The notes under the pieces were generated by a model that made no database searches, was not told the origin of the DNA, and was given only the letters and a program-made list of their open reading frames with translations. DNA of 64,000 nt from Micromonospora matsumotoense (GTDB lineage: Bacteria; Actinomycetota; Actinomycetes; Mycobacteriales; Micromonosporaceae): positions 62,001 through 126,000 of the forward strand of contig NZ_FMCU01000004.1 of the NCBI RefSeq assembly GCF_900091525.1. The letters are read 5' to 3'. Both the position numbers and the translations under genes were made by a program. Below, one piece after another: positions 16,261-25,289 of the stretch (its first letter is position 1; each line of letters starts with the position of its first letter).

Positions 16261-18269
16261 GCGGGCCCGGCCCGGCGTCGGCGCGGTTGCTGCGTCGCCC
16301 GCTGGTGCTGCTCGCCCTGCTGTGGCTGGCGCTGGTGCTGGTGTGTGCCCTGCACCCGGAGCTGGTGACCGGCCGGGACCCGGTCGACCAGGACCTGCCC
16401 GCCGCCCTGAGCGGGCCGTCGGCCGCGCACCCGCTCGGCACCGACCGGCTCGGCCAGGATCTGCTCAGCCGGCTGGCGTACGGCGCGGCGGGCACCCTGT
16501 GGGGGGTGCTGGTGGCGGTGCTGACCGCCACCGTGGTCGGGGTGGGTCTGGGGTTGCTCGCCGGCTACCTCGGCGGGCTGGTCGACGCGCTGGTCGGCCG
16601 GCTGGCCGACCTGCTGTTCGCGTTGCCGGCCATCGTGATCCTGCTGGTGGTGGTGGCCGTCTTCCCGGGTGACGTCACGATCGCCATGCTGACCTTCGGG
16701 TTGCTGCTCTCCTCCGGCCTGATCCGGGTGGTCCGGGCCGCCACCCGGTCGACCCGGGAGGAGCTGTTCATCGCGGCCGCCCGGCTGGCCGGGCTCTCCA
16801 CGCCGCAGATCCTGCGCCGGCACGTGCTGCCCCGGCTGCGCGGCCTGGTCATCGTCCAGGCGTCGCTGGTCGCGGCGGTCGCCCTGGTGATGCAGGCGAG
16901 CCTGGCGTTCCTCGGCTTCGGGCCACCGCCGCCGGAGCCGAGCTGGGGCGGCATGATCGACGAGGCACGGGCGGTCATCGTCCGGCATCCGTGGGCCCTG
17001 TTCCCGCCGGGGCTGGCGGTCGCGTTGACCGTGCTCTCCTTCGTGCTGCTCGGCGACGCCGCCCGCGACGGCGCGACCGCCGCCTGGTCGGCGACGAAGC
17101 TGGCCCGCCGCCGACGCCGGTCACCCGGTGCGGGCGTCGCCCGCACCACGGCACCCGCACCGGCCCACCCCACGGGGTCCGCACCCGCCCACCCCTTGGG
17201 GTCCGCACCCGCCCACCCCGCGCTGTCCACCCCGGTCCACCCCGTCGCACCGCCGCCGGCCGGCACGCCCCGCCACGCCGACACGCTGCTGTCGGTACGC
17301 CAGCTGTCGGTCCAGCTCCCGGCCCGTCCCGGCCGGGGGGCGCGGACCGGCACCACCGTGGTCAGCGACGTCGACCTCGACGTCGGCCCGGGCGAGATCG
17401 TCGGTCTGGTCGGCGAGTCCGGCTGCGGCAAGACGGTCACCGCGCTGAGCATCCTCGGGCTGCCCCCGGGCGACGGCCGAATCACCGGCAGCTGCCACTT
17501 CGCCGGCGTCGACCTGGTCGGGGCCACCGACCGGCAGTGGCGCACGGTACGGGGCCGCCGGATCGGGTACGTCGCCCAGGACCCGATGGTCAGCCTGGAC
17601 CCGACTTTGCGCGTCGGCGTCCAACTCGCCGAGGCGGTCCGCCGGCACACCGGGCTGGGTCGGCGTCCGGCCCGCGCCCGGGTGCTGGCGCTGCTGCGCG
17701 ACGTCGGCCTGCCCGCGCCGGAGACCGCCGCACGGCGGTACCCGCACCAGTTGTCCGGTGGGATGGCCCAGCGGGTGGCGATCGCGTTCGCGCTGGCCGG
17801 CGACCCGGACCTGCTGATCGCCGACGAACCGACCACCGCGTTGGACGTCACCCGGCAGGCCGAGATCCTGGCCCTGCTCGCCCGCACCAGCCGGGACCGG
17901 CGGATGGCCGTGCTGCTGGTGACCCACGACCTGGGGGTGGTGGCCGCGCTCTGCGACCGGGCGGTGGTGATGTACGCCGGTCAGGTCGTCGAGTCCTGCC
18001 CGGTGACCGACCTGTTCGCCCGCCCCCGGCACCCGTACACCCGGGGGTTGCTGGCGGCCGATCCGCACCGGGCGTCCCGGTCGGGCCCGCTGCCCACGAT
18101 CAGCGGCACGGTGCCGGCCCCCGGGGACTGGCCGACCGGGTGCCGCTTCGCGCCGCGTTGCCCGCTGGCCGGGGAACCCTGCCGGCGCGCCCCGGTGCCG
18201 CTGGACCGGCTCGGCCCCGGGCACGCCGTCCGGTGCGTACGGCCCGACGAGGACCGGGTGGCGGCGTGA
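16257..18269 (+). CDS. Oligopeptide ABC importer fused permease (DppC) and ATPase (DppD)
   Basis: A 670-residue fusion. Residues 1-285 are a DppC-type permease (HPLGTDRLGQDLLSRLAYG, EAA loop with RHVLPRLRGLVI, QASLAFLGFGPPPPEPSWG). A Pro/Ala/His-rich linker (APAHP repeats) joins it to an ABC ATPase from about residue 340 with Walker A VGESGCGKT, signature LSGGMAQRVA and Walker B LLIADEPTTALD, ending in the oligopeptide-binding C-terminal motif (CRFAPRCPLAGEPC). GTG 16257 overlaps the preceding stop, and its own stop overlaps the next GTG. Such fusions are seen in actinobacteria. Confidence 0.88.
   Translation: MSGPGPASARLLRRPLVLLALLWLALVLVCALHPELVTGRDPVDQDLPAALSGPSAAHPLGTDRLGQDLLSRLAYGAAGTLWGVLVAVLTATVVGVGLGLLAGYLGGLVDALVGRLADLLFALPAIVILLVVVAVFPGDVTIAMLTFGLLLSSGLIRVVRAATRSTREELFIAAARLAGLSTPQILRRHVLPRLRGLVIVQASLVAAVALVMQASLAFLGFGPPPPEPSWGGMIDEARAVIVRHPWALFPPGLAVALTVLSFVLLGDAARDGATAAWSATKLARRRRRSPGAGVARTTAPAPAHPTGSAPAHPLGSAPAHPALSTPVHPVAPPPAGTPRHADTLLSVRQLSVQLPARPGRGARTGTTVVSDVDLDVGPGEIVGLVGESGCGKTVTALSILGLPPGDGRITGSCHFAGVDLVGATDRQWRTVRGRRIGYVAQDPMVSLDPTLRVGVQLAEAVRRHTGLGRRPARARVLALLRDVGLPAPETAARRYPHQLSGGMAQRVAIAFALAGDPDLLIADEPTTALDVTRQAEILALLARTSRDRRMAVLLVTHDLGVVAALCDRAVVMYAGQVVESCPVTDLFARPRHPYTRGLLAADPHRASRSGPLPTISGTVPAPGDWPTGCRFAPRCPLAGEPCRRAPVPLDRLGPGHAVRCVRPDEDRVAA
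17157..17228 (+). repeat. 24-bp tandem repeat encoding the APAHP linker
   Basis: Three in-frame 24-base units (17157-17180, 17181-17204, 17205-17228) encode APAHPTGS, APAHPLGS and APAHPALS between the permease and ATPase halves of the fusion protein. Confidence 0.85.
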
Positions 18270-19123
18270 CGGGGCAGCCGTTGCTGGCGGTGCACGACCT
18301 GGTGGTCGACCTCGGGCAGCGCCGGACGGCGACACGTGCGGTGGACCGGGTGAGCCTGACGGTGGCCGCCGGCGAGACGGTCGGCCTGGTCGGCGAGTCC
18401 GGCTCCGGCAAGTCGACGATCGCCCGCGCGATCCTGGGCCTGACCCCGGTCACCGGCGGCCGGATCGCGATCGACGGGGTGGACGTCACGCACGCCGGCC
18501 GGCGGCAACGCCGGGCGCTCAGCCGCGATGTGCAGTTGGTGTTCCAGGACCCGTTCAGCTCGCTCAACCCGGCCCGCCGGATCGGCGACTCCCTGGTCGA
18601 GCCCCTGCTCAACCGGCGTGGCGTCGACCCGGTGCGACGGCGCACGCTGGTCGCCGAGGCACTCGGTCGGGTGGGCCTGCCGGCCGAGGCGGTGCACCGG
18701 TATCCGGGGCAGTTCTCCGGCGGGCAGCGGCAGCGCATCGCCCTGGCGCGGGCCCTGGTGGGCACCCCCCGCCTGCTGGTCACCGACGAGCCGGTGTCCG
18801 CACTGGACCTGTCCGTCCGCGCCCAGATCATCAACCTGCTCGCCGACCTCCAGGCCGAGCTGGGGTTCGGTCACCTGTTCATCGCCCACGACCTGGCGGT
18901 GGTGCGGCACCTGTCGCACCGGATGGTGGTGCTCCACCAGGGACGGGTGGTCGAGTCCGGTGACGCCGAGGAGGTGTACCGGCGGCCCGTGCACCCGTAC
19001 ACCCGGGCACTGCTGGCCGCCGTGCCGGTGCCGGACCCCGGCCGGGCCCGCGCCGCGCTGGCCGCCTTCGCCCGACAGCCGCCCCAGGCCGGGCCGGTGC
19101 CCGGCCGCTGTTCGATCTCCTGA
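18266..19123 (+). CDS. Oligopeptide ABC importer ATPase (DppF/OppF type)
   Basis: A 285-residue ABC ATPase with Walker A VGESGSGKST, Q-loop VFQDPFSSLNP, signature FSGGQRQRIALARAL, Walker B LLVTDEPVSALD and switch His in FIAHDLAVV. Starts at GTG 18266, four bases overlapping the stop of the fused permease-ATPase. It lacks the Cys-rich C-terminal segment seen in the partner ATPase and ends soon after the regulatory helix. Works with the fused ATPase as heterodimer. Confidence 0.88.
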   Translation: MTGQPLLAVHDLVVDLGQRRTATRAVDRVSLTVAAGETVGLVGESGSGKSTIARAILGLTPVTGGRIAIDGVDVTHAGRRQRRALSRDVQLVFQDPFSSLNPARRIGDSLVEPLLNRRGVDPVRRRTLVAEALGRVGLPAEAVHRYPGQFSGGQRQRIALARALVGTPRLLVTDEPVSALDLSVRAQIINLLADLQAELGFGHLFIAHDLAVVRHLSHRMVVLHQGRVVESGDAEEVYRRPVHPYTRALLAAVPVPDPGRARAALAAFARQPPQAGPVPGRCSIS

Positions 19124-19170
19124 CCAGACCCCTCCCCCTCGACACCGGCGTCCGCCGGGAAAGGATGGCC

Positions 19171-20742
19171 ATGTTCGCGCATCGTCCGCGCCGGAGCGTC
19201 CACCAGGTACGAGTCCTGGTCGCCGCCGCGCTGCTCACGGTCGGCTCGCTGACCGCCTGTTCCGGCACCGCCGAGGAGGGCGGCGCCACCGACGACGCCA
19301 CCCTGACCCTGGCGGTGGCGGCCCCGCCGACGCTCGACCCGTACAAGGCCAACATCGACCTGAACAACATTCCGACGGTGGCGCTGGCGTACGCCCCGCT
19401 GATCCGGATGAACGCCGACCGGACGTTCACCGGGGAACTGGCCGAGTCGTTCGGCTACGTCGACCGGCAGAACAAGGTCTTCCAGCTCAAGCTGCGCCCG
19501 GGGGTGACCTTCGCCGACGGCACCCCGCTGGACGCCCCGGCGGTGGTCCGGTCGCTGGAGTACATGCGGACGGTCAGCCCGAAGGCGAAGACCTGGGCGG
19601 CCACCATCGCCAGCATCACCGCGCCGGACGCCGGCACGGTGGTGGTCACCAACAGCACCCCGAACCCGGTGATGCGGCAACTGTTCAGCCAGGCGATCCT
19701 CTCCGGCTCGGTCGTCTCCCCCGCCGGGCTGACCGACCCGGGCCAGTTGGCGCAGCGCACCTTCGGGGCCGGCCCGTACCAGCTCGACCCGGCCGGCACC
19801 GTCGCCGGCGACCACTACACCTACCTGCCCAACCCCCGGTACTGGAACAAGGACGGGCAGCACTGGAAGAAGGTCGTGGTCCGGGTGCTGCCGGACTCGA
19901 ACGCCACGGTGCAGGCCATCCAGGCGGGGCAGATCGACTACGCCGCGCTGAACGCCGACGCCGGGCCGGCGGTCGTCGCCGCCGGGCTCACGCACATCAC
20001 GGCGAGCGTGGCGGTGCTCGGCATGGTGCTCGCCGACCGCGACGGCACCGTCGCCGCGCCCCTGCGCGACGTGCGGGTACGCCAGGCGCTGAACCACGCC
20101 ATCGACCGGGCCACGATCGCCAAGACGATCTTCGGCGAGTTCGCCCATCCGACCAGCCAGATCGCCGCCCCCGGCTTCGACGGCTACCAGGCGGCCCTGG
20201 ACGACCGCTACCCGTACGACCCGGACCGGGCGAAGGCGCTGCTCGCCGAGGCGGGTTACCCGAACGGCTTCACCGTCAAGGCGGAGGCGCACACCCCCGG
20301 CATCGCCGCCGTCGCGCAGGTGGTGGCCGGGCAGTGGAAGAAGATCGGGGTGACCGTGGAGCTGACCACCGACACCCAGGTGCCGCAGTGGCTGGAGCAC
20401 GTGATGTCGCGCAAGTTCCCGGTGACCGCGTTCGGCTACGGCAACCTGCCGACCTACCTGTCCTCATTGGACTTCATGCGGCCGGTGGCCAACCCGTTCA
20501 ACCCGTACGCCACCAACGACGCGCAGCTGCGGCAGTCGTTGGAGCGGGCGGTCGCCGAGCCGGACCCGACCACCCAGGCGGGGTTGTTCCAGCAGGCGGT
20601 GGCCCGTCTCACCGACCTGGCCTGGTTCGCGCCGGTGGTGCGGATGGACGGCATCGCGGTGACCGGCACCCGGGTCGCCCCGCTGGAGGCCGCCGCCGAC
20701 AACGGCCTGCCGAGCGTGGTGACGGTCCGCCCGGCGGGCTGA
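19171..20742 (+). CDS. Oligopeptide ABC importer solute-binding lipoprotein (family 5)
   Basis: A 523-residue extracellular solute-binding protein. Basic N-terminus, hydrophobic LVAAALLTVGSLTAC with a lipobox Cys, then the family-5 core (LTLAVAAPPTLDPYKANID, FQLKLRPGVTFADGTPL, VRQALNHAIDRATIAKTIFGE). ATG 19171 is preferred over ATG 19165 because AAAGG lies seven bases upstream of 19171 but only one from 19165. Anchored outside the membrane, it delivers a peptide-like or other ligand to the permeases. Its place inside an enediyne cluster is notable; uptake of a precursor or signal is a guess. Confidence 0.88.
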   Translation: MFAHRPRRSVHQVRVLVAAALLTVGSLTACSGTAEEGGATDDATLTLAVAAPPTLDPYKANIDLNNIPTVALAYAPLIRMNADRTFTGELAESFGYVDRQNKVFQLKLRPGVTFADGTPLDAPAVVRSLEYMRTVSPKAKTWAATIASITAPDAGTVVVTNSTPNPVMRQLFSQAILSGSVVSPAGLTDPGQLAQRTFGAGPYQLDPAGTVAGDHYTYLPNPRYWNKDGQHWKKVVVRVLPDSNATVQAIQAGQIDYAALNADAGPAVVAAGLTHITASVAVLGMVLADRDGTVAAPLRDVRVRQALNHAIDRATIAKTIFGEFAHPTSQIAAPGFDGYQAALDDRYPYDPDRAKALLAEAGYPNGFTVKAEAHTPGIAAVAQVVAGQWKKIGVTVELTTDTQVPQWLEHVMSRKFPVTAFGYGNLPTYLSSLDFMRPVANPFNPYATNDAQLRQSLERAVAEPDPTTQAGLFQQAVARLTDLAWFAPVVRMDGIAVTGTRVAPLEAAADNGLPSVVTVRPAG

Positions 20743-20901
20743 CCACAAACAGGTCCACAGTGGTCGGCGCGGGACCGGGTACGACGGCACGCTGGGAGGT
20801 GTCTGACCTCCCGGCCTCTGCCACGATCTATTGGTAATGGTCACTACCGGTATCCGTCGCCGCGCAGTTCCGGCGGCGCCCCTCAGCCGTCGGAGCCGCA
20901 G

Positions 20902-22080
20902 ATGCGCGTGCTGATCACCAGCGCACCCATGCACGGTCACCTCTTCCCGCTGGTGCCGCTCGCCTGGGCGCTGCGGGCAGCGGGGCACGAGGTGCTGGTC
21001 GCGTGCACCGAGCACTTCGTACCGACCGTGACGCAGGCCGGGTTGCCCGCGATCTCCAGCGGGCCGGGGATGGACATCCGCGAGCTGATGCGGCCGGATT
21101 CGCCGCACGGCATCGAGGACGACCCCTACGGACACGGCGAGGTCTTCGCGACAATGGCGTCGCGAAACCTCGCCGGCACCCTGGCCACCGTCCGGTCCTG
21201 GCGACCGGACCTGGTGCTCGCCGAGCGCTCCGAGTACGCCGGCCCGGTGGCCGCGCGCGCCGAGGGCGTCCCGTACGTCGAACTGCACTGGGGTGTCGCG
21301 GAACTCGTCGAGTACCGGGCGGCCGCCGAGACGGTGCTCCGGGGTGACCTGCACCGCCTCGGGTTGACCCGGCTGCCCCGGGCCGACCTGGTGCTCGACC
21401 CGTGGCCGCCGAGCCTGCGGCAGCCGCACGCCCGGACGCACGTCGGGCTGCGGGCGGTGCCGTACAACGGCGTCGCCCGGGTGCCGGACTGGTTGCTCGA
21501 CCCGCCGGCACGGCCCCGGATCGGCCTGACCATGGGAACCGTGCTGCCCCAGCTGACCGACGGCGGGATGGGTGGACTGCTCACCGGGCTGGTCGAGGAG
21601 TTGGCGACCCTCGACGCCGAGCTGGTCCTGGCCATCGACGACGAGGCCGCCCGTCAACTGCCACCGCTGCCGTCGGCCGTCCGGTACGCGGGCCGGATCC
21701 CGCTGTCGGAGCTGGTGGCGACCTGCCGGTTGCTGATCCACCACGGCGGTCAGGGGTCCGCCCTGACCGCCCTGGCCGCGGGTTGTCCGCAGATCGTGCT
21801 GCCCAAGTTCGACGACGCGTTGGAGAACGCGGAGGCGATCGCCGCGGCGGGGGTGGGGTTGGCCGTCCGCCTCGACGTGGCCACCCCGCGCGGGGTGGCC
21901 GACGCGGCGGCGCTGGTGCTGGGCCAGTCCCGGTTCGCGGTCACGGCCGGGGCGGTGGCCGGGGAGATCGCGGCGCAGCCGTCCCCGGCCGAGACCGTCC
22001 GGGCGTTGGAACGCCTGGCCGGGCGGGACACCGCCGACGCCTCGCCGGCCGGCGGGTCGGGCGCCCGGGGGCGGCGGTGA
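20902..22080 (+). CDS. Glycosyltransferase family 1 (natural-product type)
   Basis: A 392-residue GT-B enzyme. N-terminal acceptor lobe begins MRVLITSAPMHGHLFPLVPLAWALRAAGHEV; the C-terminal donor motif is LLIHHGGQGSALTALAAGCPQIVLPKFDD, as in macrolide and enediyne sugar transferases. GGAG precedes ATG 20902. It probably attaches a TDP-deoxysugar to the enediyne or a side chain. The following gene makes a 3-deoxysugar intermediate, supporting that role. Acceptor position and sugar unknown. Confidence 0.85.
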   Translation: MRVLITSAPMHGHLFPLVPLAWALRAAGHEVLVACTEHFVPTVTQAGLPAISSGPGMDIRELMRPDSPHGIEDDPYGHGEVFATMASRNLAGTLATVRSWRPDLVLAERSEYAGPVAARAEGVPYVELHWGVAELVEYRAAAETVLRGDLHRLGLTRLPRADLVLDPWPPSLRQPHARTHVGLRAVPYNGVARVPDWLLDPPARPRIGLTMGTVLPQLTDGGMGGLLTGLVEELATLDAELVLAIDDEAARQLPPLPSAVRYAGRIPLSELVATCRLLIHHGGQGSALTALAAGCPQIVLPKFDDALENAEAIAAAGVGLAVRLDVATPRGVADAAALVLGQSRFAVTAGAVAGEIAAQPSPAETVRALERLAGRDTADASPAGGSGARGRR

Positions 22081-22182
22081 CGGCCCCCGGCCGCCGCCCG
22101 CTGGCGCCCGGCCCGACCCGCGACCGGTCCGGCCCCGCCACCGGTACGCACACCTGTCGCGATCACGAGAAGGAGTCCGGGC

Positions 22183-23487
22183 ATGAGTGACCGTAGAGCG
22201 CTGCTGCTCGACGAGGTCCGTAAGTTCCACCAGGACGCGCAACCCAACCAGCCCTTCATCCCGGGGGTGACCGAGATCTGGCCCTCCGGGGCGCTACTCG
22301 ACGCCGAGGACCGGGTGGCGCTGGTGGAGGCCGCGCTCGACATGCGGATCGCGGCCGGCCCGCTGGCCCGCAGGTTCGAGTCGGAGTTCGCCCGCAAACT
22401 GCACCGTCGCAAGGCGCACCTGACCAACTCCGGCTCGTCGGCGAACCTGCTGGCGGTGAGCGCGCTCACCTCGGACCTGCTGGAGGACCGGCAGCTGCGC
22501 CCCGGCGACGAGGTGATCACGGTGGCGGCCGGCTTCCCCACCACGGTCAACCCGATCCTGCAGAACGGCCTGGTGCCGGTCTTCGTCGACGTCGACCTGG
22601 GCACCTACAACACCACCGTGGAGCGGGTGGCCGCGGCGATCGGCCCGCGGACCCGGGCCATCATCCTGGCCCACACGCTGGGCAACCCCTACCCGGCGCG
22701 GGAGATGGCCGAGCTGGCCGACGCACACGACCTGTTCTTCGTGGAGGACAACTGCGACGCGGTGGGCTCCACCTACGACGGTGACCTGACCGGCACCTTT
22801 GGCGACCTGTCCACGGTGAGTTTCTATCCGGCCCACCATCTGACGATGGGTGAGGGTGGCTGCGTGCTCACCTCGAACCTGGCGCTGGCCCGGATCGTCG
22901 AGTCGCTGCGCGACTGGGGACGGGACTGCTGGTGCCCGCCGGGCGAGTCGAACACCTGCCTCAAGCGGTTCAAGTACCAGCTGGGCACGCTTCCGCAGGG
23001 GTACGACCACAAGTACATCTACTCGCACGTCGGCTACAACCTGAAGGCGACCGACCTGCAGGCGGCGCTGGGGCTGACCCAGTTGGCCAAGCTGGACGAG
23101 TTCACCGCGCTGCGCCGGCGCAACTGGCGGCGGCTGCGGGAGCGGCTCGACGGGGTGCCGCACCTGCTGCTGCCGGAGGCCACCCCGAACAGCGAGCCGA
23201 GCTGGTTCGGGTTCGTCGTCACCGTCGACCCGGCGGCGCCGTTCACCCGCTCCGAGCTGGTGGCGTTCCTGGAGGACCGGCGGATCGGGACCCGGCAGTT
23301 GTTCGCCGGCAACCTGACCCGGCACCCGGCCTACCTCCACCAGCGCTACCGGGTGGTCGGCGAGCTGACCAACAGCGACATCATCACCGAGCAGACCCTC
23401 TGGGTCGGCGTCTATCCGGCGCTCACCGATGAGATGATCGACTATGTCGGGACGTCGATCTTGGAGTTCGTCGCCGGCCGGGGGTGA
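22183..23487 (+). CDS. NDP-4-keto-6-deoxyhexose 3-dehydratase (E1/SpnQ type, PMP and Fe-S)
   Basis: A 434-residue DegT-fold enzyme. The usual PLP lysine is replaced by His in FYPAHHLTMGEGG (near residue 218), the hallmark of the PMP-dependent E1 dehydrase family. The four [2Fe-2S] ligands are all present with the exact E1 spacing C-X57-C-X1-C-X7-C (from NCDAVG to DCWC...NTC). It removes the C-3 hydroxyl of an NDP-4-keto-6-deoxysugar with electrons from a reductase that is not visible in this window. AAGGAG precedes ATG 22183. It lies 102 bases after the GT gene, probably the same transcript. Confidence 0.9.
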   Translation: MSDRRALLLDEVRKFHQDAQPNQPFIPGVTEIWPSGALLDAEDRVALVEAALDMRIAAGPLARRFESEFARKLHRRKAHLTNSGSSANLLAVSALTSDLLEDRQLRPGDEVITVAAGFPTTVNPILQNGLVPVFVDVDLGTYNTTVERVAAAIGPRTRAIILAHTLGNPYPAREMAELADAHDLFFVEDNCDAVGSTYDGDLTGTFGDLSTVSFYPAHHLTMGEGGCVLTSNLALARIVESLRDWGRDCWCPPGESNTCLKRFKYQLGTLPQGYDHKYIYSHVGYNLKATDLQAALGLTQLAKLDEFTALRRRNWRRLRERLDGVPHLLLPEATPNSEPSWFGFVVTVDPAAPFTRSELVAFLEDRRIGTRQLFAGNLTRHPAYLHQRYRVVGELTNSDIITEQTLWVGVYPALTDEMIDYVGTSILEFVAGRG

Positions 23488-23556
23488 GGGCGGGAAACAC
23501 CCGAAGACGAGATGACGAATTCCATTTCGGCTGCCCTCGCCGACCACCTGACCCGA

Positions 23557-23583
23557 TGTCGCCGACCCCACTGCGAAAACGAC
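23557..23583 (+). promoter_or_regulatory. Candidate ECF42 promoter upstream of the YciI-sigma operon
   Basis: TGTCGC (23557-23562), a 17-base spacer, and CGAC (23580-23583). The motif I recall for ECF42 sigma factors in Streptomyces is TGTCGA at -35 and CGA/TC at -10; here one base of the -35 differs. Same spacing as the better site at 28767-28793. The leader to GTG 23704 would be about 110 bases. Confidence 0.45.
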
Positions 23584-23703
23584 GCGGCACCCTACCGCCG
23601 CGCCGACTTACCCCATCCTGAGCTGCGGTTCTGTATCGTGCCGATGCGGCGGTGCCGGTTTTGACCTACTGGTGGGACAATCATCTCCGACCTTGGAGGT
23701 GCG

Positions 23704-24075
23704 GTGAAATACCTGATCCTGATCAGCCACAACGAGCAGGCTCGTGATGCGTGGCAGGGCATGTCCGACACCGAACGGCAGTTGGGCGTCAAGGCCCACA
23801 CCGCCCTCGTCGAGGAGCTGGCCGCAACCGGCGAACTGATCGTCTCCGAGGCGTTGGCCGACCCGGCCACCGCCCGTCGGGTCCGGGTCGACCGGGGGCG
23901 CACGATCGCCACCGACGGCCCCTTCCCCGAGGTGAAGGAGTATCTCGCCGGTTTCTACCTGGTGGAGTGCGACACCATCGCGCAGGCGGTGGCGCACGCC
24001 GCCCGGGTGCCCGAGGCGCAGTTCGGCCTGGTCGAGGTGCGCCCGGTCCTCGACGCCGCCCGGCCGGACGCGTGA
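23704..24075 (+). CDS. YciI/DGPF-domain protein, copy 1
   Basis: A 123-residue protein beginning with the DGPF-family pattern VKYLILISHN and carrying the eponymous TDGPFPEVKEYLAGFYLVEC near residue 67. DGPF proteins are the conserved genetic partners of ECF42 sigma factors; a catalytic role has not been shown. GTG 23704 follows TTGGAGG. Its stop overlaps the sigma-factor start (GTGA at 24072-24075), so both are co-translated. Paralogue at 28834-29205 (SHNxQxRDAWQxMSDTER shared). Confidence 0.85.
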   Translation: MKYLILISHNEQARDAWQGMSDTERQLGVKAHTALVEELAATGELIVSEALADPATARRVRVDRGRTIATDGPFPEVKEYLAGFYLVECDTIAQAVAHAARVPEAQFGLVEVRPVLDAARPDA

Positions 24076-25289
24076 CCGTTACCACGGACGTCGAGGACCT
24101 GCTGCGCGAACACGCTCCACAGGTGCTCTCCACCCTGGTACGCCTGCACGGCGGCTTCGACACCTGCGAGGACGCCGTCCAGGAAGCCCTGCTGGCGGCG
24201 GCCGTGCAGTGGCCGGAGGAGGGGCTGCCGGCCAACCCCCGGGGCTGGCTGACCACGGTCGCCTCCCGCCGTTGGACGGAACTGTGGCGCAACGACGCCG
24301 CCCGCCGACGCCGGGAACGCGCGGTGGCCGCCCTGACCGGCCCGGAGTCCGGCCCGGTCTCCGCCGTGGACGACACGCTGACCCTGCTGATGCTCTGCTG
24401 CCATCCGGCGCTGACCCGGGTCTCCCAGGTGGCGCTCACCCTGCGGGCGGTCGGTGGGCTGAGCACCGCCGAGATCGCGCGGGCGTTCCTGGTGCCGGAG
24501 TCCACCGTCGCCCAGCGGATCAGCCGGGCCAAGCAGCGCATCCGGACCAGTGGCGCCGAGTTCCGGATGCCGGCACCCGAGGATCGTCCGGCCCGGGTGG
24601 CCGCCGTGATGGAAGTCCTCTACCTGATCTTCAACGAGGGCTACACGGCCAGTTCGGGGCCGGCGCTCAACCGGATCGAACTCACCGCCGAGGCGATCCG
24701 GCTGACCCGGCAGCTGCACGAGCACCTGCCCGACGACCCGGAGGTCACCGGCCTGCTGGCGCTGATGCTGCTCACCGACGCCCGGCGGCCGGCGCGAACC
24801 GGGCCGGACGGTGCGCTCATTCCGCTGGCCGAGCAGGACCGGTCCCGGTGGGACGGGCGGGCCATCGCCGAGGGCGTCGCGCTGATCACCAGGACCCTGG
24901 CGAGTGCGCCGGTCGGGCCCTACCAGGTGCAGGCGGCGATCGCCGCGGTGCACGACGAGGCGCCCCGCGCCGAGGACACCGACTGGCCGCAGATCCTCGG
25001 GCTCTACAACCTGTTGCGGCGCATCGCGCCCGGTCCGATGGTCGCGCTCAACCGGATCGTGGCGGTGGCGATGGTGGACGGGCCGGGTGCCGCGCTCGCG
25101 GAGCTGACCGCCGCCCAGGCCGATCCGGTGCTCGCCGGCAACCACCGGGTGCACGCCGTCCGGGCGCACCTGCTCGACCTGCTCGGCGACCGGGCGGAGG
25201 CCCGGCGGTACTACCTGCTGGCCGCCCAGGCGACGCTCAGCATCCCGGAGCAGCGTTTCCTGCGACTGCGCGCAACCCAGCGGACCTGA
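24072..25289 (+). CDS. ECF42-type RNA polymerase sigma factor with C-terminal extension
   Basis: A 405-residue sigma factor, about twice a minimal ECF. Sigma-2 region: LVRLHGGFDTCEDAVQEALLAA and PRGWLTTVASRRWTELWR; sigma-4 region: LRAVGGLSTAEIARAFLVPESTVAQRISRAKQRIR. The rest (from about residue 185) is the helical, TPR-like extension typical of ECF42/SigJ-like proteins (VLYLIFNEGYTASSG, ALNRIVAVAMVDGPGAALAEL). No anti-sigma gene is adjacent; a DGPF gene overlaps its start instead, as expected for ECF42. It probably activates the two TGTCGM-N17-CGAC promoters found at 23557 and 28767. Confidence 0.85.
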   Translation: MTVTTDVEDLLREHAPQVLSTLVRLHGGFDTCEDAVQEALLAAAVQWPEEGLPANPRGWLTTVASRRWTELWRNDAARRRRERAVAALTGPESGPVSAVDDTLTLLMLCCHPALTRVSQVALTLRAVGGLSTAEIARAFLVPESTVAQRISRAKQRIRTSGAEFRMPAPEDRPARVAAVMEVLYLIFNEGYTASSGPALNRIELTAEAIRLTRQLHEHLPDDPEVTGLLALMLLTDARRPARTGPDGALIPLAEQDRSRWDGRAIAEGVALITRTLASAPVGPYQVQAAIAAVHDEAPRAEDTDWPQILGLYNLLRRIAPGPMVALNRIVAVAMVDGPGAALAELTAAQADPVLAGNHRVHAVRAHLLDLLGDRAEARRYYLLAAQATLSIPEQRFLRLRATQRT

